From positions 1 to 33,457 of the forward strand of contig JADGJG010000181.1 of assembly GCA_027596195.1 (NCBI GenBank): a DNA stretch of 33,457 bases, written 5' to 3'. The translations under genes and the position numbers were made by a program. Source of the stretch: Podochytrium sp. JEL0797. Its lineage: Eukaryota; Chytridiomycota; Chytridiomycetes; Chytridiales; Chytriomycetaceae. The notes below the pieces were generated by a model. That model had not been told where the DNA came from and did not search any database. It saw only the letters and a list, made by a program, of their open reading frames with translations. Positions within the stretch are counted from its first letter, which is position 1; every line of letters starts with the position of its first letter. Below are positions 1-10,156 of the stretch, piece after piece.

Positions 1-372
1 GAAGATCATTGAAGTGTGGTTTTTTAGAGCGCGAAAGATTTACATTCATGGAGGATGACGGTAATGCCATCCCAAGTGATCACTGAATCATTTTTTCTGA
101 GTTCGTGAAGGCATTTGATCATGTTTCTCAATCTCGAAATTTTTATCGACCTGACGAGGACCTGACGAGTATTCAATGAGCCCATGTTTCCAATTTCACT
201 CTCTCCATCTAATGAACAAGTACTTTGAGGTCTCAGTACTTTGGCGTTTTTTATGGCGTCCTCCTCGGAAAATCGAACCATCGGGGAATTTCATAATGAT
301 TAATTTCCGCCGTGTACCCTCAATTCTTCTGCAATCTTCCATCTTTTCCTACCATCGGGCTGCGACTTCCAC

Positions 373-428
373 GGCTGGTCCTCCGAGCCCGGCTCGAAAG
401 GGCTGGTCCTCCGAGCCCGGCTCGAAAG
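373..428. repeat. tandem repeat, 2 x 28 bp
   Basis: Two identical head-to-tail 28-bp units, 373-400 and 401-428, each starting ggctggtcctccgagcccgg. They lie downstream of the Myb/SANT gene. No function is visible. Confidence 0.9.
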
Positions 429-492
429 GTGGCGTGTAGGTAGAATCATCCGAAAACCATTTGCTTTAAACTATCTACCGATTTATTCGACA

Positions 493-534
493 TGTAACAG
501 AGTCTTGGTGCGGGAGGTGGATTGCGGACCATTC
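493..534. repeat. 42-bp dispersed copy of Myb/SANT exon 4
   Basis: This stretch is identical to 872-913, which lies within the fourth exon of the Myb/SANT gene. It sits in the same orientation just past that gene's stop codon. It is a partial-exon duplication rather than a functional exon. Confidence 0.9.
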
Positions 535-576
535 AATTTCTGGGGGCGAGGACGCATATAGGGTTTACGTTTAAGT

Positions 577-700
577 TTATTTCTTGACGCGTTTCTTTTT
601 CACAACAGCGAATTCCGTATCCGAAAGAGACTCTGATTCGACGCGATCGTCTGCGCGAAGTTCTTCCTGGAATCCGAAACAAACCGATCAGACACTCATT

Positions 701-759
<59 letters not shown>

Positions 760-1972
760 ATAAACACGCACACACACGCATGTATACCTTGATTTCAATA
801 ATCCGATCCCGCACTTGACCCAATTCGACTTCGAGTAGGTGCAGATGCATTCGCTTTTCGGCAATCAGTTTTGTAACAGAGTCTTGGTGCGGGAGGTGGA
901 TTGCGGACCATTCGGATTCGGGGACTTCGAATCTAAATTCAAAAAGGAAGAAGGAAAGCGGGTCAGGTTTTGTTGGCTTGTGGGTTTGTTTTGATTCGTA
1001 CAGACCGTTCTTTGTTCTCCTTGAGCTTCTTGAGTGTTTGTTCACGCGTCATTTTGACTGCATCGAACAAGAAAAGAGAAAAGAATGAGCATGCACGCGT
1101 AGGTATTAAATGAAACTCGACCAAGAGTGACTTGTTCGCTTCGCTCACTCTCATCCTCACTCCCACGATTCGCTTCGCTCAATGCACGCATAACCCACAC
1201 ATCGCCTCGCCTCGCCTCGTTAACGCGACTCGACGCGCCGCGCTGCGTGCCCACGCACGCACGTACAACCCGCACAACCTACACATCGCCTCGCTTCGCT
1301 CAGCTACGCTTAATCTCGCGCGCGTGTGCACCCACGCTCACACAAACACTATCACTCCCACCTCAATCTCGCAGCGCGCGTGCGCGCACGCACGCACGTG
1401 CAACCCGCAATCGCCTCGCTTCGCTCGGCTACGCGTAATCTCGCGTCGCTACGCGCGCGTGCGCACGCACGCATGCATGCACACACATCGCCTCGCTTCG
1501 CTCGGCTCCGCACCTCCCGAGTTTGTAATCAGCCTGTTTTTGCGAACGACATCGGTCCTGGCCTTGTTGATTTTTCCAATTTCGCGAATATCGAGATGCA
1601 AGCCAGTGAATTCGGAGATGCTCTGCTGGCCGAGAATGCGCTGGACCTGGAGATACATTTGGGACGGGTTCTTTCCGGGGAGACAGTTTGAGTCGAGTAT
1701 GGCGCGCCAGTTTCCGACACCGAATTTGAGGATGGCAGTGCAGAGGGTGTCTTCTTCGTGGGTGGACCAGCCTTTGTTGACGGATGCGTTCCTTGGTGGG
1801 GGAGTGGTGGTTGGATGTGGGGTGTTGGGATGGGCCAGGTGGAGGGTTCTCTTGTTGCAGTGGGGCAGATGGCTCACCATAGGGAGGGCGAGTCCTTTGA
1901 CACAAAGTGAGGAGTGGGGCTCTGTGGGAGCGACGACTCCTCTGTGGCATAGAGTGCGCGAAGTTCGTCCAT
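577..1972 (-). CDS. Myb/SANT-domain nuclear protein (5 exons)
   Basis: Predicted exons are 1878-1972, 1514-1791, 1006-1057, 788-932 and 577-666; they sum to 660 nt, a 219-residue protein. Exon 2 encodes one Myb/SANT-type repeat: GWSTHEEDTLCTAILKFG, then GNWRAI, then LPGKNPSQMYLQVQRILGQQ, with two of the usual core tryptophans. Exon 4 is helical and charged. The last exon is acidic and then strongly basic, ending KKKRVKK, a likely nuclear localisation signal. A DNA- or chromatin-binding role is inferred from the SANT fold; I cannot name the family. Introns 2 and 4 contain a degenerate minisatellite and a (CA)n tract. The exon 3-4 junction needs a weak GTCTGT donor; the nearby GTACGA breaks the frame. 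The start was chosen because the GTGAGC donor of intron 1 then joins in frame. It is head to head with MAD1. Confidence 0.75.
703..754. repeat. (CA)26 microsatellite
   Basis: An uninterrupted CA dinucleotide run on the plus strand, inside intron 4 of the Myb/SANT gene. Confidence 0.95.
1130..1512. repeat. degenerate GC-rich minisatellite in an intron
   Basis: Intron 2 of the Myb/SANT gene is filled with imperfect repeats of tcgcctcgcttcgctcggct, followed each time by runs of cgcacgcacg or gcgcgcgtg. Copies start near 1200, 1285, 1410 and 1487. The apparent open frames here come from the repeat and are not genes. Confidence 0.75.
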
Positions 1973-2012
1973 TTGGCGTGTTCAAAAACTTTGGCAAAAA
2001 AACAAACTCACC
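1973..2012. promoter_or_regulatory. 40-bp divergent intergenic region, Myb/SANT and MAD1
   Basis: Only 40 bp separate the predicted start codons of the Myb/SANT gene (-) and MAD1 (+). It is A-rich on the plus strand just before the MAD1 ATG and has no TATA box. Either promoter must overlap the other gene's 5' part, or one start is misplaced. Confidence 0.5.
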
Positions 2013-5000
2013 ATGGAGTCGAAACACTTGTTCCACCCGTACCGGGCAGCAGCAGGCAGCCCGGATCCCAAACAACGCACTGCACTTGCGCCTGCGCCTG
2101 GACAAGCACTTCCCCTGAGAGCATCGCTGGTTGGGCGGCGCACGCTGCGCGGGCCTTCGTCTTCGTTGTCTTCGTCAATGCATCATCCCGCGGCGTCTTC
2201 TTCGCGGCCGTTTACAGCCGCGAGTCCCGCGTCGTCTGCTGAAATCACCGCAACGCTGCAGTCGCTGCGGTCGTCGCTGTCTGCGCATCCCGCGCCGTCT
2301 TCTTTGGCGCATCCTGGGGCGTCGTCTTCCTCGTTCCATCCCGCGTCTTCGTCAAGGGCGTCTTCTTCGGTGCATCCCACAGCCTCGTCGTCATCGTTCC
2401 ATCCCGCCTCGTCTTCGTCGTCTTCTCTGCGCGCCACTTCGCGCCTGCCAAAGCCAAAGGACGCCTCGTTCGACCTCTTCACAGGTCCGTCCCTTCTCAA
2501 GAATCCCTCGCGTCTAAACCACCCCCTTAGACTCGGAAATACTCGACGCACGAAAAACAATCAAGGCCCTCGAGCGCGAACTCTTGAACCAACGCGAAGC
2601 ATATGAGAAACGCGTTGCGTCTCTCGAATCTGACAACAATGCATTGAAAGTCGAAAAGAACGAAGCATTGGCAAAGATCAAGGTTGTCCCGTGATTCCAT
2701 CCCATTCAAACACTCATTCCGTGAACACAGAAACTCGAAACTGATCAGGCCTTTTTGATGAGCCGCGACAACCAACTCGTTACTGCAAATGAATCCAGAG
2801 AAAAAGCATTTGATCAAAAGAACGTGAGCCGCTCCTCTTGTCGAACCACACGAATACGAATTGCATTTCATGTTCAATCGCCCGTCTCTCTCCCAGAATG
2901 AAAACAGATCCATCATTGCAAAACTACGCTCCGAAAAATCCTCCCTCACCGAACAACTCTCCATCGCCCAAGAACGATCCACAGACGCCGAGCGCAAACT
3001 CGAACACGAATCTTCCGTCTCGAAACGCGAACTCTCGCGACTTCGTGCGAAACTCGAATCCACGGAACACGAAGTAAAATACCCTACCCTCTTGATTCGA
3101 TTTTGCATGTTTTCGGGTCCCAACAATATTATTCCACACAGCGCGACCTCGCAACGGCAGGCAAAGGTGTCGCCTTGAATCAACTTTCCGAACTCCAAAA
3201 CAAGGCCTTTTCGCTCGAATCTCAACTCTCTTCCCTCAAACGCAACGACTCGATCGGAATCACGGATACCATCAAAAAACAACTCAACGGTACGCAAAAC
3301 CAATCCTCCCCTTCCCTCAATCCAAAGCCTGAAAAAACCCCCCAACTCCCACTTTTTGTCCCAAAAAAATAACCACACAGAACAATCCGCATACATCCAT
3401 AATCTGGAAACCACCGTCTCTCAACTCCGGTCCGAGACTCAGCGGCTTCGCACGCTCCATCAAACGGCTACCGCACAGACCGAAACCATTCGGACCCTCG
3501 AAACCCAACTCTCGCGTATGGATGCGATGCGGAGTCAGGTGGTTGAACTTGAATCTTTGGTGCAATCTTTTACGGCTGAGAAGGAGCGATGGGTCGCGGA
3601 ACTTGCGGCAGCGGGAGGGTCGATGGACGAATGGGAAGGTGTGACAACGCCTTTGGGGTTCGCAAGGGTGTTGCGGAAAGAGAGGTTGGAACGCGCGAGG
3701 GAGGGGGAGAAGGTTGCGGAGGAGGTTGCGCAGAGTCGGGTTTTGAGGGAGACGGTTGTGGAGTTGGAGGAGGAAGTGAAGGCGTTGAAGGACAAGTGTG
3801 GGGAGTTGGAGCGCGGGGTGGAAGTGCGGGAGGGGCTTGTGAAGCGGTTGGAGAAGGGGAGGGAGTTGATGGGGAGGGAGAATTTGGTGTTGAGGGAGCA
3901 GTGGGTGAGTTTGAGTTTTTGGATGTTTTTTTTGGTGAGGTGGTTGTGATTGCTCAATCATACCGACCTTTTGTTTTCAAGGCTGCAGCCAACTTCCAGG
4001 ACGAAAAAGGCGCAACGGATGAACTGCATGCGCTTGTGAACGAGTACAAGACGCGCGTGCAAGAGCTCGAACACGAACTGTCGATACGCTCACCGATGCA
4101 GAGTTCCACCGCGCGTTCCGATCTCACGGCTGCAAAGCGAGAGCTCGATGACAAAGTCAAGGAGCTCCAATCTGGTACGTTCCAATTTTTTTTTTGACCT
4201 TGGTCTTTCCCACACTCACTCGAAACAAATAGAAATCGATCATTTGAAGTCGGAAAACGCGTCGCTTCAAAGTGAAGTCGAAACGTATGATACCCAAGTA
4301 TTTGAGCTCGAGCGAGCGATTGGACAAGGAGCGTTTGATCGAAAAACCCTAAAGGTAAAAAAACCACCCCCCCCCCTCCCCATGGTGTCGATTCCTAACA
4401 ACCGCGTCGTTCTCAAGGTCCTTCAACTCGCCGAAAACCCCGAATCAACAGCCCACGCGATCCGAAAAGAAACACTCGACTCGCTCGAGGCTGAAAACAA
4501 GGCGTTAAAGTCGCGACTGTTGGGTTCCGAGTGGGGCGCTTTGGTTCCTGTGGAGGTGGTCAAATCGGCGGAGGTCGAGCATCGGCGGTTGTTGGCGGTT
4601 GTGGAGGAGAAGGAGAAGCGCATTTTGAGGCTTCGTGAGGTGAATAATTGGAGTTTTTTTTGGAGATCTTGCCACCGTTCTCACAAAACTCACAACACAC
4701 CCCCCAAAAAAGGTCTTTACCGCCAAATCGCAAGAATTCAAAGAAGCCGTCTTCAGTCTCCTCGGCTACAAAGTCGAATTCCTCGAAAGCCGAGTCCGCC
4801 TCATTTCGCAGTACGCAGATCCACACCACGACGCATCGTTTCTGTTTGCGAGTCAAGAAAACGATCATGGAACTATGCAGATTGTGGGTGGGACGGACCC
4901 GGAACGCGTCAAGGAGTTGCAGCGTTTGAGGGAAAAGTATGTGGGAGAGAGGGGGAGTGTGCCTGCTTTTTTGGCGGTTGTGACTTTGGATGGGTGGGAG

Positions 5001-5033
5001 AGGACGTTTGGGGTTGAGGATATGGAGCAGTGA
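2013..5033 (+). CDS. MAD1: spindle assembly checkpoint protein MAD1 (10 exons)
   Basis: Mad1 binds kinetochores and the nuclear envelope and templates conversion of Mad2 in the mitotic checkpoint. Exons 2013-2484, 2531-2682, 2731-2823, 2897-3073, 3142-3289, 3381-3904, 3982-4174, 4233-4354, 4418-4639 and 4713-5033 sum to 2,424 nt (807 residues), close to the family length. The N-terminal ~150 residues are a Ser/Ala/Pro-rich disordered stretch with repeated SSSSFHPASS-like units. Then comes a coiled coil of about 520 residues. The final exon is the Mad1 C-terminal RWD-like domain: SQEFKEAVFSLLGYKVEFLE, then RVRLISQYA, ending in a W-E-R-T-F segment. All nine introns are 46-91 nt GT-AG and keep the frame. 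No lesion is visible. It converges on the MCH1-like gene, with 123 bp between stops. Confidence 0.9.
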
Positions 5034-5156
5034 GAGGGGTATTTGTGCGCGGTGGTGGTGGTGGGGGATGAGATTTTTGCTTGCTTTGGTTTTTGTTGAA
5101 TACGAATATACGATCTGGTGAAAAAAATCCTACCTAATATTTTTATTTATTTTTTT

Positions 5157-6794
5157 TCATACATCCGTCAACCGATGCACTTTAAACCCACCCCTCATTG
5201 CATTCAACACCAACAAGAGTCCCACGCTCGCGATGCACCCCACCAATGCGACCCGAAACGCACCCATAAAACACGCAGTGCCTCGACACTCCCCACCCGC
5301 CCCCTTCGCCGCGTCCAAGTACAACCCAAACACAAGGTTACATATCTGTCCACCGAGTGCCGGTGCCCATTGAAACCACCCCCAATTCGCACCGAACCGG
5401 TCCACCCCAAACCACCGACTCACAATCGCGGGAGCCGCAGAGAAAATGGCGCCGTACCCCAACCCAAGAAGAACCGTCACATGAACAAGCGCCGCGCCTT
5501 CCCCACCGGGAACCAGTTCTCCCATCGCAACAAGGAGGGACAAGGAAATCAAGACGGCACCCGTGACCATCCCCACGAGTCGTGACAGTTTGAACCGGTT
5601 GATGAGAACGTCGGAACCCATTCCTGTTGCGATCCGACCGGCGCAGTTGCAGAGGGACAGAATCCCCACGTGTAGACGTTGCGTGGATTGGATTTCGGAT
5701 GGACTCGCGTTCAATGGCGAAAGCGCCACTACCACCGCGCCCACGTTGTTGATGTACATGAGCCCCGTTCCGGCCAAGAGGATGAAACTGATGAAAAGGA
5801 GCCATGCGTCGCGTTGGATAAAGAGGGGGAGTTCTTTTTGGGCGTACACGACGCGAATGTCCACGAGTTGAGAGTGTTCGGTGGTTGGGGATTCGATGAT
5901 TTCTTGGGAATCGGAGTCCGAGTCTGAACTTACGGCTGTAGAGTCGCTGTTGAGGGAGTGATGTGTTCTGCGGAGGAGTGAGGTCGAACAGTCAAAGAGG
6001 AGTTGGGAGGCGAGGATCGCGCCACCGCCTGTGGTGACGCCTACGAAAATGAGGAAACTGGCGATATCCACGACCCCTGTTCCCGAGTCCGTGAAGAGGC
6101 GTTGGAGTTGTGAAAAGAGGAACGCGGAGAGGCCAAAGAGGGAGACGGGGAGGCCGATGCGGAAACCGTGTTCGGAGGGGGGGAAATTTTTGACGGTTGT
6201 GGCGAGGGCGGAGTTGAAGATTCCGCTGGATCCGAGGCCGATGGAAAGGTAGGAGAAGGCGAGGACGTATGTGGGCAGGGTGGGGGTTGTGTAACCGAGG
6301 GCGAGGGTGAGGTAGCCGGAGAGGAGGAGGATGCCCTGTTTTGAAGGGTGTGAGTTTGAATTCAGGGATACAGTAAGAGATGAATTTTTGAGAGAGTATG
6401 AGTTGGAATAGAGAATGGATTGGGGTACAGGAAGAGATGGATAAAGGGTTAGGGATGGTATCATATTAATCGAGGTTCGTACCGCCACTGCGCATAGGCG
6501 AGATCTGTCGTATATATCGCTGAGTTTGCCCCATACGGGACCTGAGAGATACTGGCCGAATCCACCGGCCGATGCTATTGCGTTTAATGCCGTTTGTGAT
6601 AAACCGCGCTTCTGTTTGAGAGCCTGAGCATATGCAGAGAAGAGGTAGATTGTGCCAGCGCATGTCTGGTTTGGAAGAGGGGTTAGCTCCGGAATGCTTT
6701 CGTGTGTGTGTGTATGTATAGATTGGCTGGCACTTCTTACCATGCACACGAGTGCGGCAGCAAAGGCAACACTTCGGCGTTGCTTGGGCCCCAT
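5157..6794 (-). CDS. MCH1: MCH1-like major facilitator transporter
   Basis: A 12-TM major facilitator related to fungal Mch1 and the nodulin-like/monocarboxylate-porter-like group; the substrate is unknown, and yeast Mch1 is not shown to carry monocarboxylates. Exons are 6741-6794, 6483-6665 and 5157-6335 (471 residues). TM1 runs into GTIYLFSAYAQAL. The loop after TM2 has GPVWGKLSDIYDRSR, the MFS G-x-x-x-D-x motif. A long polar, acidic Ser/Asp loop divides the two halves (around residues 225-265). The second half begins LFISFILLAGTGLMYINNVG and has a matching CAGRIATGMGSD segment. The ATG at 6794 was chosen because it gives the normal short N-terminus. Both introns (6666-6740, 6336-6482) are multiples of three and stop-free, so unspliced RNA stays open. 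It diverges from the next gene over 325 bp. Confidence 0.75.
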   Translation of the reverse strand: MGPKQRRSVAFAAALVCMVRSASQSIHTHTHESIPELTPLPNQTCAGTIYLFSAYAQALKQKRGLSQTALNAIASAGGFGQYLSGPVWGKLSDIYDRSRLCAVAVRTSINMIPSLTLYPSLPVPQSILYSNSYSLKNSSLTVSLNSNSHPSKQGILLLSGYLTLALGYTTPTLPTYVLAFSYLSIGLGSSGIFNSALATTVKNFPPSEHGFRIGLPVSLFGLSAFLFSQLQRLFTDSGTGVVDIASFLIFVGVTTGGGAILASQLLFDCSTSLLRRTHHSLNSDSTAVSSDSDSDSQEIIESPTTEHSQLVDIRVVYAQKELPLFIQRDAWLLFISFILLAGTGLMYINNVGAVVVALSPLNASPSEIQSTQRLHVGILSLCNCAGRIATGMGSDVLINRFKLSRLVGMVTGAVLISLSLLVAMGELVPGGEGAALVHVTVLLGLGYGAIFSAAPAIVSRWFGVDRFGANWGWFQWAPALGGQICNLVFGLYLDAAKGAGGECRGTACFMGAFRVALVGCIASVGLLLVLNAMRGGFKVHRLTDV

Positions 6795-7119
6795 TTTCGA
6801 ACGGAATTTTTCGAAACCAGTCGCCGAAAGAACGACCCCAGAAAAGGTGTGATAGGAAGAACTGAAGGGAGAAGGGAATCGATTCCGCAGTCTGAGAGGA
6901 CTTGAGAGCATGGGAAGGAAAGTGTGTTTTAGGTGTTTGTTAATGTGGTAATGAAACGATAAGGAGTATATAAAGGAACGAAGTACTATGCAATGAGTCA
7001 CTTTAATCGGTATGAATTAATACTTCTCTGACTTTTGAGAAGTGGTTTACAAAGAGAGGTGTGGGGGAGGCCAAGCACGGATTCGAAAATTGCTCGTTTC
7101 TCGACACTCGCAAAAAGCA

Positions 7120-8805
7120 ATGCCTCTCTCTGCACTTTCGTTCACAGTCGATGCGCTTGCCAAGGCAGCCGCGCAGCCACCGTCCGAGACGCGACGCGCG
7201 CGGATTGCGGTGCTTTTAGAGAGTCTGCGCAGCGAGGCGGCGGCCGCAGAGACGCTTCTCGTTGAACTTGGCGACGAGACGAGGGAAAGCTTCTTCCTCG
7301 CTGCCGACTTTGACCGCCTCCCCGAGCACCTCGCGCGGATGCAGGCGGCGCTGCACGCGGCAAACCAGCAGTGCGACCTCGCGGGCATCGCGCCGTCCTC
7401 GCTCCAGGCCATCCGTAAGGCACACGAGGACAAGGCCATGGCAAGCGACCAGCACGCGACCCTAGAGAGCGCCCTGAGTGCCGCCGACGCTCGGCCCTGG
7501 CGCAACTGGAGTCCGCGCGCTGTGGCTGCCGCTGCCGCCCACATCGACGCACGCGTCTTTGCAACAGAATCCCTGCCGCCCCATCCCACCCACAAAAGCA
7601 GCCTGGATGCGTTCAGGCGCCACCTCCAAACTGCCGCAACCCGCGAAATCCTCGCCGCCCCTGTCCCCGCATCCATCGAAGCCATCATCTCAACGGCCTA
7701 TTTCCTCTTTTACGTCTACCGCGACCTCAATGCCCTCGACGCCCTCCTATCTGCCCTCGATGACCCACGCATCACGCGTCTCGCCTCACTCTGGGCCGAA
7801 GTGTCGCAGCAATCCAAAGATTCGCTTGCCTCCCTCAAGGAAATCACCGCCTTTGTGTACTCAGGCGACCAGAGACCTCCCTCCACCCTTTCCTCCTCAC
7901 GTCCCATTGACCGTCCATCCGAAGAATCTGTTACCCTCGTTACGGAACTGCTCCAACACCATTTCAGAGGCCCAACCTTCATGACCGTCATCCCCTCGCT
8001 CACGCCCTTTCTCGACGAAATCAAACACCTCGAGGCCGAATACTCCATCACTAAGGAGTGTCCCGTTCTCGGGGAAGTTGGACAAAAGGCCAAATACGAG
8101 CTCATGAACATTTTGTACCTCTGTCGCGGTGACCCCAAAGGCGACCCCGAAGGCATCATCGATTCGTACAACCCGCCCAACAACCTTGTGCCCCTTGCTG
8201 CACCCAAGTCGATTTACGGTATCCCTTCTTCAACGGCCTCGGACGAGGCGGCTGCGGTTCAAGTGTGGGATAATTTACTCAATCTTCCGACTCCGGACAA
8301 CTTGTGTCTTCATTGGATTCTGACGAGACTGGGTGTTGTGGATGACTCTGAACTGTGGGATTTGAGTTTCGGTATTGTTCCTCGAGCGGTGGGAGAAGTT
8401 GGGTTTGTTGCACGACCAGCACCAGTGGCTGAAGCGAAACCTGCAACTGCAACGTTGTTGGTTCCACAAGACTCAAACAGTGGGGATTGGAGCGATCGCG
8501 AGGAGGAAGACGACAATGAAAGAGTCAAGCTAGATTCTAGTGCGATTGTGAAGGCCTTGTTGGTTGCCGGGACTGGCAATGCAGCACCAATTGCTGGGCT
8601 CCCCGGTTCGACCGATTTGGACAATGTGGACAATTTGTTGGGAGAGTTGGGGTTGGAGAGTTGGGATGAGAGTACCCAAGCAGGGGAAAATGCGTCGATG
8701 GATGCTGAGGATGTGGATGCAGCTGCAGAGGAGTATGAGAAGCGGTTTAAGGCATTGGAAGCCATGTTTCCGAAGTTGCCTGGTGAGGATCCGGGGTCGG
8801 AGTAA
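7120..8805 (+). CDS. unrecognised 561-residue helical protein
   Basis: A single uninterrupted frame with ATG at 7120; upstream in-frame codons lack a convincing start. I do not recognise a domain. The first ~250 residues are alanine-rich and predicted helical, with no signal peptide or TM segment. The middle (about 280-430) is more conserved-looking, with LLQHHFRGPTFMTVIPSLTP and LCLHWILTRLGV. The C-terminal ~100 residues are acidic and end in a helix, EEYEKRFKALEAMFPKLPGE. Codon use is strongly C/G-ending and fits a housekeeping gene. A polyadenylation-like aataaa follows at about 8825. The last ~80 coding bases and the 3' UTR are tandemly duplicated downstream. It is probably a soluble cytosolic or nuclear protein, but function cannot be assigned. 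Confidence 0.75.
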   Translation: MPLSALSFTVDALAKAAAQPPSETRRARIAVLLESLRSEAAAAETLLVELGDETRESFFLAADFDRLPEHLARMQAALHAANQQCDLAGIAPSSLQAIRKAHEDKAMASDQHATLESALSAADARPWRNWSPRAVAAAAAHIDARVFATESLPPHPTHKSSLDAFRRHLQTAATREILAAPVPASIEAIISTAYFLFYVYRDLNALDALLSALDDPRITRLASLWAEVSQQSKDSLASLKEITAFVYSGDQRPPSTLSSSRPIDRPSEESVTLVTELLQHHFRGPTFMTVIPSLTPFLDEIKHLEAEYSITKECPVLGEVGQKAKYELMNILYLCRGDPKGDPEGIIDSYNPPNNLVPLAAPKSIYGIPSSTASDEAAAVQVWDNLLNLPTPDNLCLHWILTRLGVVDDSELWDLSFGIVPRAVGEVGFVARPAPVAEAKPATATLLVPQDSNSGDWSDREEEDDNERVKLDSSAIVKALLVAGTGNAAPIAGLPGSTDLDNVDNLLGELGLESWDESTQAGENASMDAEDVDAAAEEYEKRFKALEAMFPKLPGEDPGSE

Positions 8806-9028
8806 ATTTAATGGAGTTGATCCAATAAACTTTTTGTTTTGTTTATTTGGATCTTTGGGTGTCGGTGAAATCTGATGATACAGCTGTGGAGGAATATGAG
8901 AAGCGGGTCAAGGCGTGGGAAGCCATGTTTCCGAAATTGCCAAGTGAGGATCCGTAGTTTAATGGAGTTCCATCCAATAAACATTTTTGTTTTGTTAATT
9001 TGGTTTTTTGGGTGCCTGAAATATAGAA
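8726..9028. repeat. tandem duplication of a gene 3' end (2 x ~150 bp)
   Basis: The segment from about 8726 to 8877 (last ~80 coding bases, stop and aataaa-bearing 3' UTR of the preceding gene) is followed directly by a diverged copy at about 8878-9028. The second copy keeps an open 26-codon frame, including AVEEYEKRVKAWEAMFPKLP and a stop, and its own ccaataaac. It could be an alternative last exon or a decaying duplicate. Confidence 0.85.
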
Positions 9029-9503
9029 CGCCTGCATTCGCGTGGGAAGAGTACAATTTGGCTGAACAATTGTCACAATTCATGTCAAACGGTGTAAACA
9101 AATGACATCTCCACAGCCACTGCACCAATTTGCTTCCAACCAATTGCAAACGTAAATAAACAGAAATAGCATTCGCGCTCTTATAGCTCTCAAACCACTC
9201 AAAATGGAAAATCGAAGAAGAATCCCACGTGCACCAGCTGCACGCGCCATCACCGAAGGAAAGAGCCCGTGTGCACCAACTGCATGCGCCATCACCGAGA
9301 GAGAACCGATAAAAAACGATAAAAACCGATTGAGAGTGAACCAAGAGAAGAGCAACTGAGCATAAATATCCGCCAAGAACACAAGCTGCACGTTAACTGA
9401 CATCACTCAAACTGCCAAGCGTACAAGCTTTGCCAAGCACTCAAAATGCCAAGCGTGAGCGCAGGCATGCCAAGGCGGAAAAAATGGGGGGGGGACCCCA
9501 AAT
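9029..9503. repeat. non-coding stretch with short repeats
   Basis: No gene is supported. Two 28-bp copies of gtgcaccarctgcaygcgcc plus atcaccga lie at 9229-9256 and 9271-9298 (period 42, two mismatches). Around 9411-9475 the word tgccaagc recurs four times. A G-run sits at about 9486-9493. Confidence 0.6.
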
Positions 9504-10156
9504 TCACACCTTATCTTTGGTGTGGTCACATGGGCCTCCAACAACATTAGCTCCCGCCTCACAGACTCTCATGCGAAATTCCCCATCCCCCGCCTTTACA
9601 ACATAATGAACCATTCCAGGATTGGCTGTCGAATCAACCCTGGAATAAGGCTCCTTTCCACACAACTTGTACGCACCATCATCGTATTGCCCACCGTCAT
9701 CGTACGCTCCAGGCGCGGACATGGTGCAGTTGATGTTCAAACTATCGCAATCCATTGTTCCCCAGATTTGGTAGTACAGGCCAAAAGCGGGTGCGTACTT
9801 TTGAACGACGTGGGCGGAGCAAATAGCATTTTGAGGGCATTGGCAATGCTACAGGCGTGAGGTAACTTCCCATACAGAACGATTGAACGTATCCCTCCCC
9901 CTGGGCGATAGTTGGACGAGTGGGTGGAGTCGCGTTGTAGAAGTTGTTTTGCTATGGGATGTTATGAAAAAGTGATAGATCAGTGGATAGGACTTCCAGG
10001 GTAAGACAAACTCACCAATATGATGCTGTTTGGGTTTGGCAGATTGATGCAGAAGTTGAGCTCATCTTTGATGTAGACTTGCTGGCCAGGCATCGGGATT
10101 GTGTCCGGCTTGCATGGATCGGGAGTCGGAAAGTACCAGTGGTTTGCTTGGCATTG
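9504..10156 (-). pseudogene. cysteine-rich, probably secreted protein gene, frameshifted
   Basis: Two exons are visible, 10016-10156 (47 codons) and 9504-9951, joined by a 64-nt GT-AG intron. The first reads CQANHWYFPTPDPCKPDTIP and ends NFCINLPNPNSIIL. The second continues with SFCMGSYLTPVALPMPS, then after a one-base shift AICSAHVVQKYAPAFGLYYQ, DCDSLNINCTMSAPGAYDDG and a Cys-rich end. Paired Cys and N-x-T sites suggest an extracellular protein; I cannot name the family, and no signal peptide exon was found. The shift falls in an A4 run on the coding strand (plus 9829-9832), so it may be an assembly error rather than a real lesion. The upstream exon and its 5' side lie inside the 456-bp inverted repeat and are copied at 14915-15055. 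Confidence 0.6.

Larger units (their letters stand above)
1..576. other. left edge, no supported gene
   Basis: A minus-strand reading frame (about 24-281) has no recognisable domain and could be the end of a gene cut by the window edge, but nothing supports that. The stretch holds a 2 x 28 bp tandem repeat and a stray 42-bp copy of an exon of the neighbouring Myb/SANT gene (see separate entries). Confidence 0.4.

Noticed and set aside
703..1515. CRISPR-like or regulatory repeat array
   Set aside because: Microsatellite and degenerate minisatellite inside introns of a eukaryotic gene; no spaced identical repeats.
1132..2118. 328-codon plus-strand frame across the GC-rich repeat
   Set aside because: It is antisense to the Myb/SANT gene and runs through minisatellite; no domain, and the composition follows the repeat.
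3317..3961. 214-codon minus-strand frame opposite MAD1
   Set aside because: Low-complexity His/Pro/Leu shadow of the MAD1 coiled-coil exon, with no start context or domain.
7047..7688. 213-codon minus-strand frame opposite the 561-residue gene
   Set aside because: Ala/Arg/Ser shadow produced by GC-rich codons on the other strand.
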